Source: Heloderma charlesbogerti
Taxonomy: Eukaryota; Chordata; Lepidosauria; Squamata; Helodermatidae
Direction of reading: 5' to 3'
Length of the DNA: 64,000 bases
Assembly (NCBI GenBank): GCA_026122225.1
Contig: JANEZZ010001630.1
Coordinates: 1 to 64,000 of the forward strand
Within the stretch, counting starts at the first letter, position 1, and every line of letters starts with the position of its first letter. The notes below the pieces were generated by a model. The model was not told the origin of the DNA. It ran no database searches and was given only the letters and a program-made list of their open reading frames with translations. Below, piece after piece: positions 50,797-61,662 of this stretch. Position numbers and translations under genes: made by a program.

Positions 50797-50854
50797 TCAC
50801 GGCCAAGGGCAGGGATGCAAATGGCGTCCGCTATGCTGGACGCCATTTTTTTTA

Positions 50855-51527
50855 TAGGGATGTACGAATCCCTTACCTGGCTTGCGCAGGGGCATCCACG
50901 GTGGTTGGGAAGTGCTCCATCCCTCCCCCCGGAATCCTCGACGGGGGGGAAGACGCTCCGTCCCTCCCCCCGGAATCCTGTCCGGCCGGCTCTGCTCCGC
51001 GGCCAAGCCATGGAGTCGCCGGCTGGCTCCGGCCACCCGCTGCAGCCGGACATCCAGCCACTGGGCATCCCTGCAGGGATGCAAATGGCGGCTGTCGTAG
51101 CCACCGCCATTTGCGTCCCTGTATTGAGCCATGATAGGCTACGTAAGTATTTATGTAGCCTATCACGGCAGGGGGAAAAAACCCCAGTGTATGCAAATGG
51201 TGGTAGCTGCCACCATTTGTGTATGCTGGGGTTCCCCCCCCCCCGCCGTGATAGGCTACGTAAATACTTACATAGCCTATCATGGCCTCCACAGGGATGC
51301 AAATGGCCGTGATATGAAGAAACAGCTATGAAGAGGAGGAAGTGAATGGTGGCCAGGACAGCCGCCATTCGCAAAGCAGCACGGACAGGAGCAGGTAAGT
51401 GCTCCGTTTCGTGCGCCTTTCATGGGTTGGGGGGGCGGGGGCTTCATTCTGCAATGGATTTCAGGGGGCTGAATGCATTGGCATTCGGCTGCACCGAGAT
51501 CCATCGCGGAATTCTCTGACATCCCTA
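50855..51527. mobile_element. Palindromic hAT-like element P6 (673 bp), nested in P5
   Basis: Short end TAGGGATGTACGAATCCC, long end GCGGAATTCTCTGACATCCCTA. The core holds GATAGGCTACGTAAG..ATGTAGCCTATC (51131-51168) and its partner at 51246-51285, around a GCAAATGGTGGTAGCTGCCACCATTTG centre, with GCAAATGGCGGC palindromes outside. Donor-like motifs face outward at both core borders (50872-50879 minus, 51392-51399 plus). Flanking 8-mers match poorly (TTTTTTTA and GATTTACA), so its target duplication is unproven. Confidence 0.82.
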
Positions 51528-51700
51528 GATTTACATGGCAGCAGCCGGAAGTCTGGCTGCGGACGGGCCCAGCCGGTGGCTCTGAGGACTTGCTGCGGAG
51601 CGGAGCCGGCCGGGAAGGATTCCAGAGGGAGGGACGGATCGCCTCCCCCCTCCAGCGGATGCCCCAGACTGGACGGGTGAGTGGGGTTCATACACCCCTA

Positions 51701-51817
51701 ACCAGGTGAAGACCTTTTTATTCTCCCAGAATTCTAGCATTTTAGCTTCCTAGTCTTTTAGTTCTGGCATTTTAAATCTGTATTTTAAATCTCGGTATTG
51801 CTACTATGTTTTTTGGC
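51701..51817 (+). mobile_element. L2 LINE 3' UTR, part 2
   Basis: ACCAGGTGAAGACCTTTTTATTCTCCCAG, then TTTAAATCTGTATTTTAAATC, continues the UTR from 50377 as in 55840-55930. Interrupted by the RTE at about 51818. Confidence 0.85.
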
Positions 51818-52837
51818 AAGTTCTTGGTGGGATGGGGATACCAAGTCATCTTGTCTGCCTCCTGAGGAATGACCAAGTAGCAACGGTAAGAACAGACCAC
51901 GGAACAACGGAGTGGTTTAAGATTGGGAAAGGAGTACGGCAGGGTTGTATACTCTCACCCTACCTATTCAACCTGTATGCAGGACACATCATGTGACGTG
52001 CTTGGCTTGATGAAGCCAAGGCTGGAGTTAAAATCGCTGGAAGAAACATTAACAATCTCAGATATGCAGATGATACCACTTTGATGGCTGAAAACGAGGA
52101 GGAGCTGAGGAACCTCATGATGAAGGTGAAAGAAGAAAGTGCAAAAGCTGGGTTGCAGTTAAACCTCAAAAAAAACAAGATTATGGCAACCAGTTTGATT
52201 GATAACTGGCAAATAGAGGGAGAAAACGTGGAGGCAGTGACAGACTTTGTCTTTCTAGGTGCAAAGATTACTGCAGATGCTGACTGCAGCCAGGAAATCA
52301 GAAGACGTTTACTTCTTGGGAGGAGAGCAATGACAAATCTTGATAAAATAGTGAAGAGCAGAGACATCACACTGACAACAAAGGTCCGCATAGTGAAAGC
52401 AATGGTATTCCCCATAGTAACCTATGGCTGCGAGAGCTGGACCATAAGGAAGGCTGAGCGAAGGAAGATAGATGCTTTTGAACTGTGGTGTTGGAGGAAA
52501 ATTCTGAGAGTGCCTTGGACTGCAAGAAGATCAAACCAGTCCATACTCCTGGAAAGAAAGCCAGACTGCTCACTTGAGGGAATGATATTAAAGGCAAAAC
52601 TGAAATACTTTGGCCACATAATGAGAAGACAGGACACCCTGGAGAAGATGCTGATGCTAGGGAAAGTGGAAGGCAAAAGGAAGAGGGGCCGACCAAGGGC
52701 AAGATGGATGGATGATATTCTGGATGCGACGGACTCGACCTTGGGGGAGCTGGGGGTGGCGACGGCCGACAGGAAGCTCTGGCGTGGGCTGGTCCATGAA
52801 GTCACGAAGAGTCGGAAACGACTGACCGAATAAACAA
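51818..52837 (+). mobile_element. RTE-clade LINE, 5'-truncated, not the BovB subfamily above
   Basis: Encodes MGIPSHLVCLLRNL, VRQGCILSPYLFNLYAG, the catalytic YADD (RYADDTTLMAE near 52065) and an intact C-terminal part of about 250 codons to SRKRLTE, then ATAAACAACAA. It differs from the BovB copy at many residues (for example GRPRARWMDDILDAT in place of GRQRMRWLDSITNAM). A TGA at about 51993-51995 interrupts the frame. It lies in the L2 3' UTR; TGTTTTTTGG and TGTTATTTTG at its borders may be a decayed target duplication. Confidence 0.88.
52081..52833 (+). pseudogene. RTE reverse transcriptase C-terminal frame, 250 codons
   Basis: Open from just after YADD to the natural end. Motifs in order: EESAKAGLQLNLKKNK, FLGAKITADADCSQEIRRRL, VFPIVTYGCESWTIRK, DAFELWCWRKILRVPWTARR and KLKYFGHIMRR. 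The palm and endonuclease needed for activity are missing or disrupted, so this is a relic. Confidence 0.85.
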
Positions 52838-52965
52838 CAAACTGTTATTTTGTGGTTTTAAGGTTTCATATTTTATATTGTTTTATGCTACGTTTTGTGG
52901 ATTTAATTTCTGTGAACTGCCCAGAGAGCTTCGGCTATTGGACGGCATAGAAATACATACATAAG
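52838..52965 (+). mobile_element. L2 LINE 3' UTR, part 3 (tail)
   Basis: GTTATTTTGTGGTTTTAAGG, TTATGCTACGTTTTGTGG and GTGAACTGCCCAGAGAGCTTCGGC, then TAGAAATACATACATAA, the L2 end as in 55980-56085. Confidence 0.85.
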
Positions 52966-53654
52966 GGAAAGAAAGACAGAACCAATGCCGACTTCTGTCC
53001 CCAAATGAACCCCTCTAAAGCGTTGCATGCAGGCCCCAGACCCCATTTGTGTTGCTTTAATCTGCAATCTAATACACTTCAGGAAACTGCGCATCTCAGT
53101 GTCGTCATGCGTTGTACTTAATTTAATCACGTTAAAAGCTACAGAGATGGTATTATGATGGATTAGAAATGAATACGGCTTTAGCGGGGGGGGGGCATGG
53201 AAGAAAAGGCCAGTAAGCAAAGCTGGACCAAACGCAAATCAATCTTTTTGCAAAAACAGCATTAGGAGAAAGAGAAAATCAAATTGGAGCTAGTAAATGC
53301 ATCCTAGTCTACCCCCCCACCCCCCCATCATAGAAATGGCCAGGTAATGCAATGTGGTGAAAGAGATCATGTACGCTGCCATCCAATACCACTTACCTGG
53401 CAGTAAGTCCCACTGAACTCAATGGGGCTTACTTCTGAGTAGACATATATAGGATTGTATGGTTAAGGGATTGCCAAGTCCTCTGCGAGAGGCAGAAGGC
53501 AACTTGGGGTCATATCACTGGACCTGGGTGCGTGTTGGGAAAGCAAAGTTAGAGCTGTTGACCTTTCAAACCCTACTTTGAGCTTGGTCTCATAATATTG
53601 GAAGAGCAGCTGCTCAACATATGTTTGTCCACATACCTTAAGATTGTCTCCTGC
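52966..53654. other. Mostly unassigned
   Basis: 53395-53465 is a Chompy-like repeat (CCCACTGAACTCAATGGGGC, TTCTGAGTAGACATATATAGG). A C run is at 53313-53329. Nothing else supported. Confidence 0.45.
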
Positions 53655-53885
53655 TGTCACCCCTTTTGGCAGGTGGTGGCTAGATCTGACTAAGGGTCTT
53701 CTCATTGGTGGCACCCTGATTGTGGAACTCCCTGCCAATGGAGGGAGTCCCATTTGGCTGGTGCTGTCTGGGAAGGTCTGAAAACTCTCCCAGGGGAGAC
53801 TGGTGCACAGGATAACTTTGGCTCTTCTCCAACACCCTTGCCTGGAATCTAACCTTTCCTTAAAGGTGCTCAACCCTTAGGTGGT
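53655..53885 (+). mobile_element. L2-type 3' UTR fragment, diverged
   Basis: CTTCTCATTGGTGGCACCCTG, TGTGGAACTCCCTGCC and CTTTGGCTCTTCTCCAACACC resemble the L2 UTR order (flexible pattern: ..GGCACC..TGGAAYTCCCT..). No coding sequence. Confidence 0.45.
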
Positions 53886-55559
53886 TCCTGGAGGTGGCTT
53901 TCGGGCTGTACCTTGGCACAAAATGGGGGCAAGGATCAAGCCCACGTGTCAACCAATGGTTGTGATCCATCAAACAGAGAATCAGCACCTGAGCTGAAGG
54001 GCTTTTGGTTTGAGTCCTTCAGGGCATGACAGATTGTAGGGCTGTCCCAAGTCATTTTCTGCCCGAGGCAAAGACGAAGAAGAAGTTGCCTCCTCTGTCT
54101 GAAGTGAAGAAGGAGAAGGAGAAATTGTCTCCTCCCTTTCCATGTGGAAAAGCCAACTGAGTTGGGATTTGAATCTTTGTGAGGCAGCACCCTCCACTGC
54201 ACTGCACCTGAAGGAAGCAGGCTAGCTTAGGGGGCACAGAGCAGGCTGCATGACACACAGATGTTTCCCCCAGCAACTTACTGTCACCTCCCAGCATCTG
54301 CCACCAGAGGCAAGTATCTCATTTTGCCTAATAGTAGGGCTGGCCCAGACAGGCTGTGTGATAGGTAAATATAATAAATAGTAATATCTAACATAATGAC
54401 AAGGCATAATCAAGTTCTTCAGATTGCTATGAGGATCCCCCCCCCCCGCTTACAACAGGTTGAAGTTCTTCCAAAAGGATTTTTCTAGAATAAAACTACT
54501 GCAGGTCACTTGGTGGGAACGAACCTGCATTTTGAAGAAGAGAGAAAATATTCCTTTTGAAACTAGGAAGGTTCTGTTTTTGTTTTGTTTTTTTAATGAA
54601 ACAGAGGAAGGCCTGGTGTTTTGGAGAGCAAAGGCAGCAGTGCACAGAATCTCCAGGTGACTGTGTAGGCCAACGATGGGTTTGTAGGCGAGGGTTTGTT
54701 CTTTTTCTCTTGTTAACACATTTCTGATGTGCAGGGAAAAATCTTTCTTCCACTACAAAGGAGCCTCCATCAGCTGCCTTTTTGTGTTCAGAGACTGGAG
54801 ATGGTGGGGGGTGAGAGAGAAAGTGGGCGTTGGGGAAGAAAATATGCTTTGGGGAAACTCTTTGGTTTTGGTGGGATGGCTTTTAAAAAGCCTTTCAATC
54901 ATGAAAAGGAATAAGTAGAAGCTTTCTAAATTTTGTTTAGGCCAAATGCCCAGTGGGCAGCGAAGGTCTGGGTTTTCCTTTCAGATACGTTAGCTATCCT
55001 TCCCACCCCTCACCCCCCAATAAAGTCCTGCATTTAGGCAGACAATACCTCTATTAGAGGCAAACCTGGAACATTGCTCAGGGCAAGAAAGAAACTCTTC
55101 TCTTGTTCTCCCAGCGGATGAAGAGGCTGAGTCAGTGAAAGATGCCAAGGAACCCTTCCTCAGACACTTATCTACAGAATCTCTGACCCATTCTGGAGGA
55201 TGCAAGATTGGTGTCCTGACAAGGAGGGTGCTACACAGCAGAAGGAGGAGAACGCCCATGTCATAGGGAGCAATACAGGTGCCAGATGGAGAGAGAGCAA
55301 AGATCTTAAGCAGCCAGATGGTGCTTTTGATCCAGTAGGCAAAGGGATCTGCCCACTGCTCTTGTCTCCAGCAACATCAGGGCTTGGAGGTGTTGCAGTT
55401 CAAGGCTTCATGGACTGATGCCTGGTGGTCTTTGTGGGAGCCAGCAAAGCCTGCCTTGGTAGGGCACCAAAGCATTAAGGTGAGCAGGAGGGAGCAGCAA
55501 GTAGGCAAGGTCTGAGGAGCTCCAGGTTGGCTTCCCAGGATGGCTAATGGAAGCTCTAC
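53886..55559. other. Apparently single-copy sequence
   Basis: About 1.7 kb. A C run at 54437-54446. No repeat partner in the window and no exon I can support. Confidence 0.35.
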
Positions 55560-56085
55560 CTATGTCAGTTGTCTGAAGGCCTCTTGCTCCCTCAGAAGCC
55601 TGATTAAAAGTGCTGGTATTAACATTCAGAGCCCTAAACTGCTTGGGGCCAGGCTATCCCCCATGTACCTGCCCAGAACTCAAGATCATCTTCAGGGGTC
55701 CCTCTCTGGGACCCCCTGCTGCAGGAGGGGAGGTGGGTGACTACCAGAAAGAGGGCCTTTTCTGCTGTGGGCCCCCGGCTGTGGAATGAGCTCCCTAGTG
55801 AGGTTCACCTGGCACCTATGTTGTACTCCTTTTGGCACCAGGTGAAGGCCTATTTATTTTCCCAGCATTTTAGCATTCGAGTCTTTTAGCTCTGCTGTTT
55901 TAAATCTGTATTTTAAATCTCTGCATTGCTGCTAGATTTGATTCTGGTTGTACTTTTATATTGTAGTTTTAAGCATTCAGATTTTATATTCTTTTATGCT
56001 GTACCTTGTGGTTTTAATTTTTGTGAACTGCCCAGAGAGCTTCAGCTATTGGGTGGTGTAGAAATAACCAACTAACTAAACAGAC
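55560..56085 (+). mobile_element. L2 LINE: C-terminal remnant and 3' UTR
   Basis: 55610-55690 (encoding LGARLSPMYLPR-like residues) is the L2 C-terminal end. 55740-56085 is the 3' UTR: CTTTTCTGCTGTGGGCCCCC, GGCACCTATGTTGTACTCC, GGCACCAGGTGAAGGCC, GTGAACTGCCCAGAGAGC, TAGAAATAACC. It serves as the uninterrupted reference for the split UTR at 50240-52965. Confidence 0.83.
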
Positions 56086-56199
56086 TCTGCCCATTCTCCC
56101 TTGTGGTGTCATATGCTTGCAATGTCCCCCCAGAACTCCTGCGTGACGCCACCTCTCCCACTTCCTTCACATCCCTCCCCTCAAATCCATCTTTTCTGT

Positions 56200-56580
56200 G
56201 AACCCCTTGGCACAACACTTTAGTCTGCAAACCCTACTGCAACCAAGCTTAATTAGCCCCAAATGGCTCGGTGCCAGGATATCTGAAAGTTTGCCTCCTC
56301 CCATGTGAACCTGCCCATAGTCCAAGCTCTTCTTCAGATGCCCTTTTGCAAGTTTCACCACCAGGAGAGGCTAGGTTGGTTGGGATGTGGGAGAGGGCCT
56401 TCTCTGTGGTGGCACCCCACCTGGGGAACTCTCTCCCCAAATAAGCTTTCACATTGTTTTACTTTTTTAAAATGATATTAAATTATGCTAAATTTTAATT
56501 ATATGTTATTTTGGGGGCTGTATTTGGGCTGAAAGCTGACCCCTAAGTAAGCAAGTAAGTAAGTAAGTAAGTAAGTAAGT
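56200..56580 (+). mobile_element. L2-type 3' end, second subtype, with (TAAG)n tail
   Basis: AATGGCTCGGTGCCAGGATATC, then AGAGGGCCTTCTCTGTGGTGG and CACCTGGGGAACTCTC, ending GGGGCTGTATTTGGGCTG and an (AAGT)n tract at 56546-56580. The landmark order is as in other L2-like UTRs; the sequence is clearly diverged from the copy before it. Confidence 0.65.
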
Positions 56581-57012
56581 GACATAATTGCATATATAAC
56601 CCATTGTGGGTTACACATAGTCCTACCTTTTCCTCCAGTTCCCTCTCCTTCCTCTGCCTTCTCTCCCCTGTGTCAGACTGAGATTATAATCCCTTTGGGG
56701 CTAAACCTTATCTTCCTGTACTTCATAAATCACCATACATCACTGATGGTACTAGCAGCAGCAGCAGCATGATTGGTTCCTCCTAATCACCTGACTCTCT
56801 GGCTGGAAGGGTTCTACACAGAGCGTAGGCTGGCTGGGCTTGTAGTTTCCCTCTCTGTCACCTATGATGGAGGCACAGTGAGTAAAGAGCTGGCAATTCA
56901 CTCACAAAGTGCTCCATTCCAGCACTGCTGTGCTAGACATACATTATGCTCACCGCCAAAGAACTATCACAGATCAACCACCACAGCCTTACCCAGCACC
57001 TCAGGGGGTGAA
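56581..57012. other. No recognised feature
   Basis: About 430 bases; (CAG)n of five units near 56755-56768. Nothing else. Confidence 0.4.
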
Positions 57013-57219
57013 CCTCAGGACTGACAGCCAGATCTGCCTCCAGGGTTCCCCAGATAGCCATACCCACTTTCCCTGGCCACACCCACTTCCTCTGGCCATG
57101 TCCACTTCTCCTGACCACGCCCCTTTCCCCGCCCATCAATCTTTTGGTGGTTTCCTGGCTTTTTGCATGGTTTTCTCCCATTTTAAAGGGTTAAAATGCC
57201 TCTCCGAAGGCTTAGTTAC
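57013..57219 (-). mobile_element. hAT-like family A element, partial, cut by an LTR
   Basis: CAGGACTGACAGCCAGATC, GGTTTCCTGGCTTTTTGC, CATTTTAAAGGGTTAAAATGCC and TCCGAAGGCTTAG are reversed family A words (compare 637-800). Beyond the LTR only CGCATCCCCTG-like sequence remains. Confidence 0.65.
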
Positions 57220-57732
57220 TGTCAGCAATGGATCTGAGCGTGTGGAGATGTCTGGCAGCTCAGATTTGGAATCAGAATGGGAACAGCAAGAACAGGGGGA
57301 GGCACCCTCCCTAGCGAGCCCAGATACTGCGGGACTTTCTTCCCAAGACCTTGTTGACACACAGATGGTCCAGCCTGAATGGCTCCCCCATTCCTCCATG
57401 AAGTGGGAAAAGTGAGGGGCAGGGCTCAGACGCTCCGCCAGGTTGGCCTCTTGTGGAAGCCAATGTGGGAGGGAACCACCCTGAGGGAGGGGCATCCCTG
57501 CCAAGCAAGTCTGGCCGTGAAATTCATGCCTGGACTGCTGGCAACTCCTCTAACTTCGTTTCCTCTGTTGATATTTGTAGATGTGTGGATTAGCTGGTTC
57601 TATGCAGTCTGAAAGTTTCCTAGAATCTGCATTTGTGAAGAAGCTAATTGTTGACTACTAAACTAGTGTTGGCCTGAAGCCTTGTTTCCTGGAGTGTGTT
57701 GATTGTGAAGGGGAGGACATAGGAACGTGACA
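57220..57732 (+). mobile_element. LTR (513 bp), second copy of the second LTR family
   Basis: It begins TGTCAGCAATGG and ends GAACGTGACA, sharing several 15-18 base words with 28296-28877. About 70 bp of the middle is missing relative to that copy. Flanking 5-mers (GTTAC, CGCAT) do not match, so the borders or the duplication have decayed. No internal genes adjacent. Confidence 0.75.
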
Positions 57733-57999
57733 CGCATCCCCTGAAACATTCTGCACTTCAGCGGAGTCAGTTAACATGTTCAGCTGCAAGGAGGGTTGGA
57801 GAAGGGACTAAGAGAGGAGACACGGACGGGTGGCAGCTAAGAGGAAGGGTACCAGATGGGAGGTGTGTGGCTACCAACCAGTTCATGTAGTTTGATTTCA
57901 CAGAATATCATGTCGCCTTTGTTGGGCGGAGACGTATTTGGACCTGTAGGTTGTGCATTCTCACTTCTCCGGTACGTTGATTGCTATTATTGCACTGGG

Positions 58000-58034
<35 letters not shown>

Positions 58035-58710
58035 TATTTACCTATTGCATTATGGTTATTTGTAATTGTTCTTACTATGTTTTATTTTTGGTAATTGTTA
58101 TATTTATTGCTGTTCATTTCATATGTTGTCAGCTGCTTTGGGCACCATGGAAAAGCAGCATGCAAATAAATGGAGGAGGAAGAGGAGGAGGGAAGGGCGC
58201 TACTGCATGAGTCAGAGGTTGCATTTTAGTCTGAAAGATGCCTGAAAGATGGTGGAATGGCAAGCTGCAAATGAGAAAGCTGTCGGAGATCTTAATGCTC
58301 AGCTAAGTGCAATTATGTTTTGGATTAGGAGAGGGAAAGAGAGGAGAGGAGAGAAAAGAAGAGATAAGTAATGGCGTTTGGCTCTCTTCTTTTTTAAAAG
58401 AAGATGAAAAATAAAAGAAGGAATATCTTCCAGGAAAGCTTCCGATAATCTCCAAGTCTGTGCATGCAGGAGACACTATGAACCATTTGTCTCACTCACG
58501 AAAAGTTAAATAATGTCGGCACAACCTAACCGAATTTTCTCCACTTGATTTTTATTAACTTAATTTTGTTGAATGAAAATGCAGGACATTTTTGGAGGTC
58601 CAAAACGAGCTCATCGCAGCACAGTCTGCCCAGTGCTTAGTTGTGAGTTTGCAGAAGGGGGAAGTGTGGCCCTTTCGTCAAATACCTGTCATTTTTTTCA
58701 GTCTCTAGAT
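57733..58710. other. Apparently single-copy, with a (GAT)n tract
   Basis: 58001-58035 is (GAT)n, giving a poly-D run in one frame. 58220-58700 is non-repetitive and could be conserved non-coding DNA; no motif proves it. Confidence 0.4.
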
Positions 58711-59705
58711 CAGTGGTCTCCAAAGTGGGGTGTGCGCACCCCAGAGGGGGCGCAAGACGATCCACTGGGGTGTGCGAGCCACCTGATAACTGGGCAGCCT
58801 CCTACTGCCCCAAAGAGCTGCCATGGTGTGCAATGATGGGGGCGGTGGCGGTGGCGGCAGCAGCAGGATGGGATGGGAGCAGAGAGGGAAGCTCCAGGGC
58901 ATTTCTCTCTCGGCTCCAGTCCTATCCTGCCTCTGCTGTGGCCACCGAGAGCAACTCTGCCAGTCTTTTCCAAGACACAGTTGCGTGCTTGGCCGTGGCC
59001 CTGGCGCAGCTGCCATCCTGCCGAAGGACAGCAAATGTGTTCCAAATTTGCTGACCTTTTCTGTGATGACAAGTGGCTGTCAGTAGTCTGCTACCTAGCT
59101 GATATTTTTGACAAAATAAGCACTCTCAATCTGTTCCTTCAAGGTAAAGGTGCTGGCATCAGAGAAGATGGACATTTAGTAGCTGAATTTCAGCAAAAAC
59201 TGTTGCATAATCGGTGGATGGGACTGAAAAATGGGTATCGTGATTTAGTAAGCACAGCCAAAGAGGTACCTCTTCCATTTGGATCTACGGATCTTTGAGA
59301 GGGGCCTTTTCAGCTATGACCGCAATTAAAGCTAAGTATCGAAATAAACTGCACTTAGAACCAGACCTTCAAATCGCTGTATCACAAAGTGTTACATCAA
59401 GATTTTAAAAAATAACGAAGCATCTTCAGTCACATTGCTTTCACTAAAAAATATTTTTTTGGCAATAGCAAAAAGGGTTTTTTGTACTGTGAATAAATAA
59501 AATAAATTATTTTTTAAAAATGTTTATTTCATCTTTATCTCATCCTTTTTTATTTTCTATTTTTGTGTATGTTTCATAATGTACATAATATATTAGTACA
59601 ATGGTACATGTATATCATTCATAAATAAATATACATATAGTGGGGGGGTGCTCAAATTTTTTTTACTGATAGGGGTGCGCAATCAAAAAAGTTTGGAGAC
59701 CACTG
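58711..59705 (+). mobile_element. hAT (Charlie-like) DNA transposon with decayed transposase (995 bp)
   Basis: Ends CAGTGGTCTCCAAAGTGGGG and TTTGGAGACCACTG are inverted repeats. Flanks CTCTAGAT (58703-58710) and GTCTAGAT (59706-59713) agree at 7 of 8, the hAT target duplication. The interior keeps only the transposase C-terminal region, so this is an internally deleted derivative. The 58840-59040 stretch is GC-rich and of unclear origin. Confidence 0.9.
59030..59420 (+). pseudogene. hAT transposase C-terminal remnant (ZBED/Charlie-like)
   Basis: The frame through 59298 gives KFADLFCDDKWLSVVCYLAD and IFDKISTLNLFLQGKG, typical of the ZBED5/FAM200-type hAT transposase. After a stop at 59296-59298, in another frame, come LTAIKAKYRNKLHLEPDLQ-like residues (FSAMTAIKAKYRNKL), the usual hAT dimerisation end. 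The N-terminal zinc finger and most of the catalytic domain are missing. Homology is by recall of family motifs, not by alignment. Confidence 0.7.
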
Positions 59706-60144
59706 GTCTAGATAATATCACACAGTGACTCCCTTGGGAAGAAGAAGAAGAAGCAAACCCACAGTAAAACAAAAAGACAATTTGGCTGTTCTTCCAAAAT
59801 GGTTTTTTTTTGTGTGTGTTGTTTTGTTTTGGGTGCAATCAACAGCCTCAACCTTTTCAGAGAAGGTACAGAGTACATTACGTTCCGAGTCTGTTGACTC
59901 AGATGGGTAGGATCTGCAAATATGACTGTTTGCAAAAGGAAAATGAAATACTGGGCGTTGGTTCAGAATAACAGAACCAAAACAGAACTCTTAGCGTGTC
60001 TGCCTAGAGATGCTGTGTGTGAGCCCAGGATTGGGTGGGGGCATATTTTGTTCCCTGCCATGCAGTGCCTTGCAATTTTTGTAAAATTCCTCAATTGGTG
60101 GTTTGCCTCAGTCCAAAATGGGAATAAGATAAGTGGTGGAGGTG
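59706..60144. other. No recognised feature
   Basis: About 440 bases; a short (GAA)n at 59740-59753. Nothing else supported. Confidence 0.4.
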
Positions 60145-60500
60145 CTTTATAACCAGGTTAAATAAAAACATCAAAGCTGGATAAAAACACATAGCAGAGT
60201 CTAGAACATGAAGAAAGGCCAGGAAAAAATATATGTGCCTGGCACTGAAATGACACCATAGCAGGTGTCTGGTGAGCTTCTCTAGGGAGACCATTCCATA
60301 CTTGGGTTGCCACCACCAACATGTCTCTTTGCCCACCAGCCACCAGCCATAATGCACCTGGAGGTGGGTGGGAGACAGGCCTTCAAACAGGTTTTTGAGG
60401 TTTAGGTACATTTGGGGACAAGAGTTCCTTCAGGCACTCTGGTCCCAAGCTTCCTAGGGCTTTAAAAGGTCAAAAACAGCTCTTTCAACTGGGGCCAGGA
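60145..60500 (-). mobile_element. L2-type 3' UTR fragment, reversed
   Basis: CCAGGTTAAATAAAAACATC (tail side), GGTGAGCTTCTCTAGGGAGACC, TCCATACTTGGGTTGCCACC, GGGCTTTAAAAGGTCAAAAAC. Order and orientation fit reversed L2-like UTRs such as 43521-43985. Confidence 0.6.
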
Positions 60501-61662
60501 ATGGGCTGTTTAAGGGTGAACATGTTTCATTTGCTCAGGAGTTTAGAACCCCTGGAGATCTTATAGCTGCTGGTTTAATATTGAGTACATTGATCTATCT
60601 GCCATTTTGAGCTGTTACCAGGTTTCATGTCCTTATGGTTTTTCATAGCTGAACCAGTGGGGTATAGGACAGAAAGATAACTAAGGCTGCAATTCTATAT
60701 CTGGGAGTATGCCTGAATGAAGCCAATGGATCTTAATTCTGAGCAGGCATGTGTAGGGTTCCCAGAGGGCAAGCAGCATGCACATCTGCTTCCAGTGATT
60801 TGCCATTGGGACTATTGACCATAAACTATGGCAGACATCCCTGGCCTGCTACCCTTCAGATGTGTTGGACTGCAACTCCCTTCATTGCCAGACAGCAGGG
60901 CCAATGTCAAGGGCAGGAAAAAAATAGTGACCTACTTTGGTTCACAAAAACATGAGATCAAGGTTTGAAATGTATTTGGCCCAGATACATTGTGTTCAAC
61001 AATAGTTCTGCACCTTCTCATGCTACTGGGTGATGCTTTGTAATGTAGGTTTCCGTAGGGCCCCAGCTTTCTGAATTTTGCATGCCCAGAGAGCAGAAGC
61101 ACAGCACTGATTCATCCAGTGCAGACGTCCTGTGGATTCCAATCTCATACACATGAGTGCACATGCACGCACGCACGCATGCTCGCTCACTCGCAAACAC
61201 ACACAGGATGTCTGTCTGTCCATCAACACCGTAGCACCAAGACTGAAACCTTTCCATCTGAAACTTGGCATGCATACTAACAGGACCATAGGGGTTTGCA
61301 CCTCCAGGTTATTTTGTTTCTAAAACACATTCATTAATGGTAATTCATTTTAATGTGTCCATGTAGTTGAAGCGTACAGTAACTTCTTCAGCCACTTGGG
61401 GCAGACCTCCGTGACCAGCACATACCTTTGTGGTTGATACAGTTTGAAGCCAGGGGAAATTCGTAGGCTGAGAGACAGAGACACATATAATTGTCCCCTT
61501 CTCCTCTGCTATGGGGCAGCTCCTCCCTCAGGGGAATGGAGTGGACAGACCACTCCCTCAGGGGGCTATGGGGGTGCACCATGGCAAGAGCCATGCCTAG
61601 GGGTGCCAGTGGGCATGGCTTCACTCAAATAGGGGGGCACAACGTGTCCAACTGTAATCGCT
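60501..61662. other. Mostly unassigned, two small repeats
   Basis: 60685-60760 is a Chompy-like piece (GGCTGCAATTCTATATCTGG). 60835-60900 is a family M half (CAGATGTGTTGGACTGC). 61168-61190 has short (GCAC)n. The rest shows no supported feature. Confidence 0.45.

Larger units (their letters stand above)
50378..51700. mobile_element. Composite palindromic hAT-like element P5 (1323 bp)
   Basis: Long end TAGGGATGGCGGAGAAATCC at the left, short end GGGTTCATACACCCCTA at the right, and a perfect 8-bp duplication ACCAGGTG (50370-50377, 51701-51708) inside an L2 3' UTR that reads on afterwards. Inside are an inverted second long end (50430-50709, ending CGCCATCCCTA), an inverted copy of the neighbouring L2 DNA (50710-50796), a repeated core stretch (50460-50511 and 50798-50850), and nested element P6 (50855-51527). 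The frames of 233 and 198 codons here are open only because of the palindromes. Confidence 0.85.

Noticed and set aside
50673..51374. Open frames of 233 codons (minus) and 198 codons (50716-51312, plus)
   Set aside because: Both strands are open because the DNA is palindromic and GC-rich. The products repeat the same low-complexity words and match no protein family. They lie inside elements P5 and P6.
50847..51535. 8-bp target duplication for P6
   Set aside because: TTTTTTTA and GATTTACA agree at only 4 of 8 positions, so no claim is made.
57215..57737. 5-bp target duplication for the LTR at 57220-57732
   Set aside because: GTTAC and CGCAT do not match.
57953..58210. Acidic (poly-D) small protein
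   Set aside because: The D run is the (GAT)n microsatellite; no other support.
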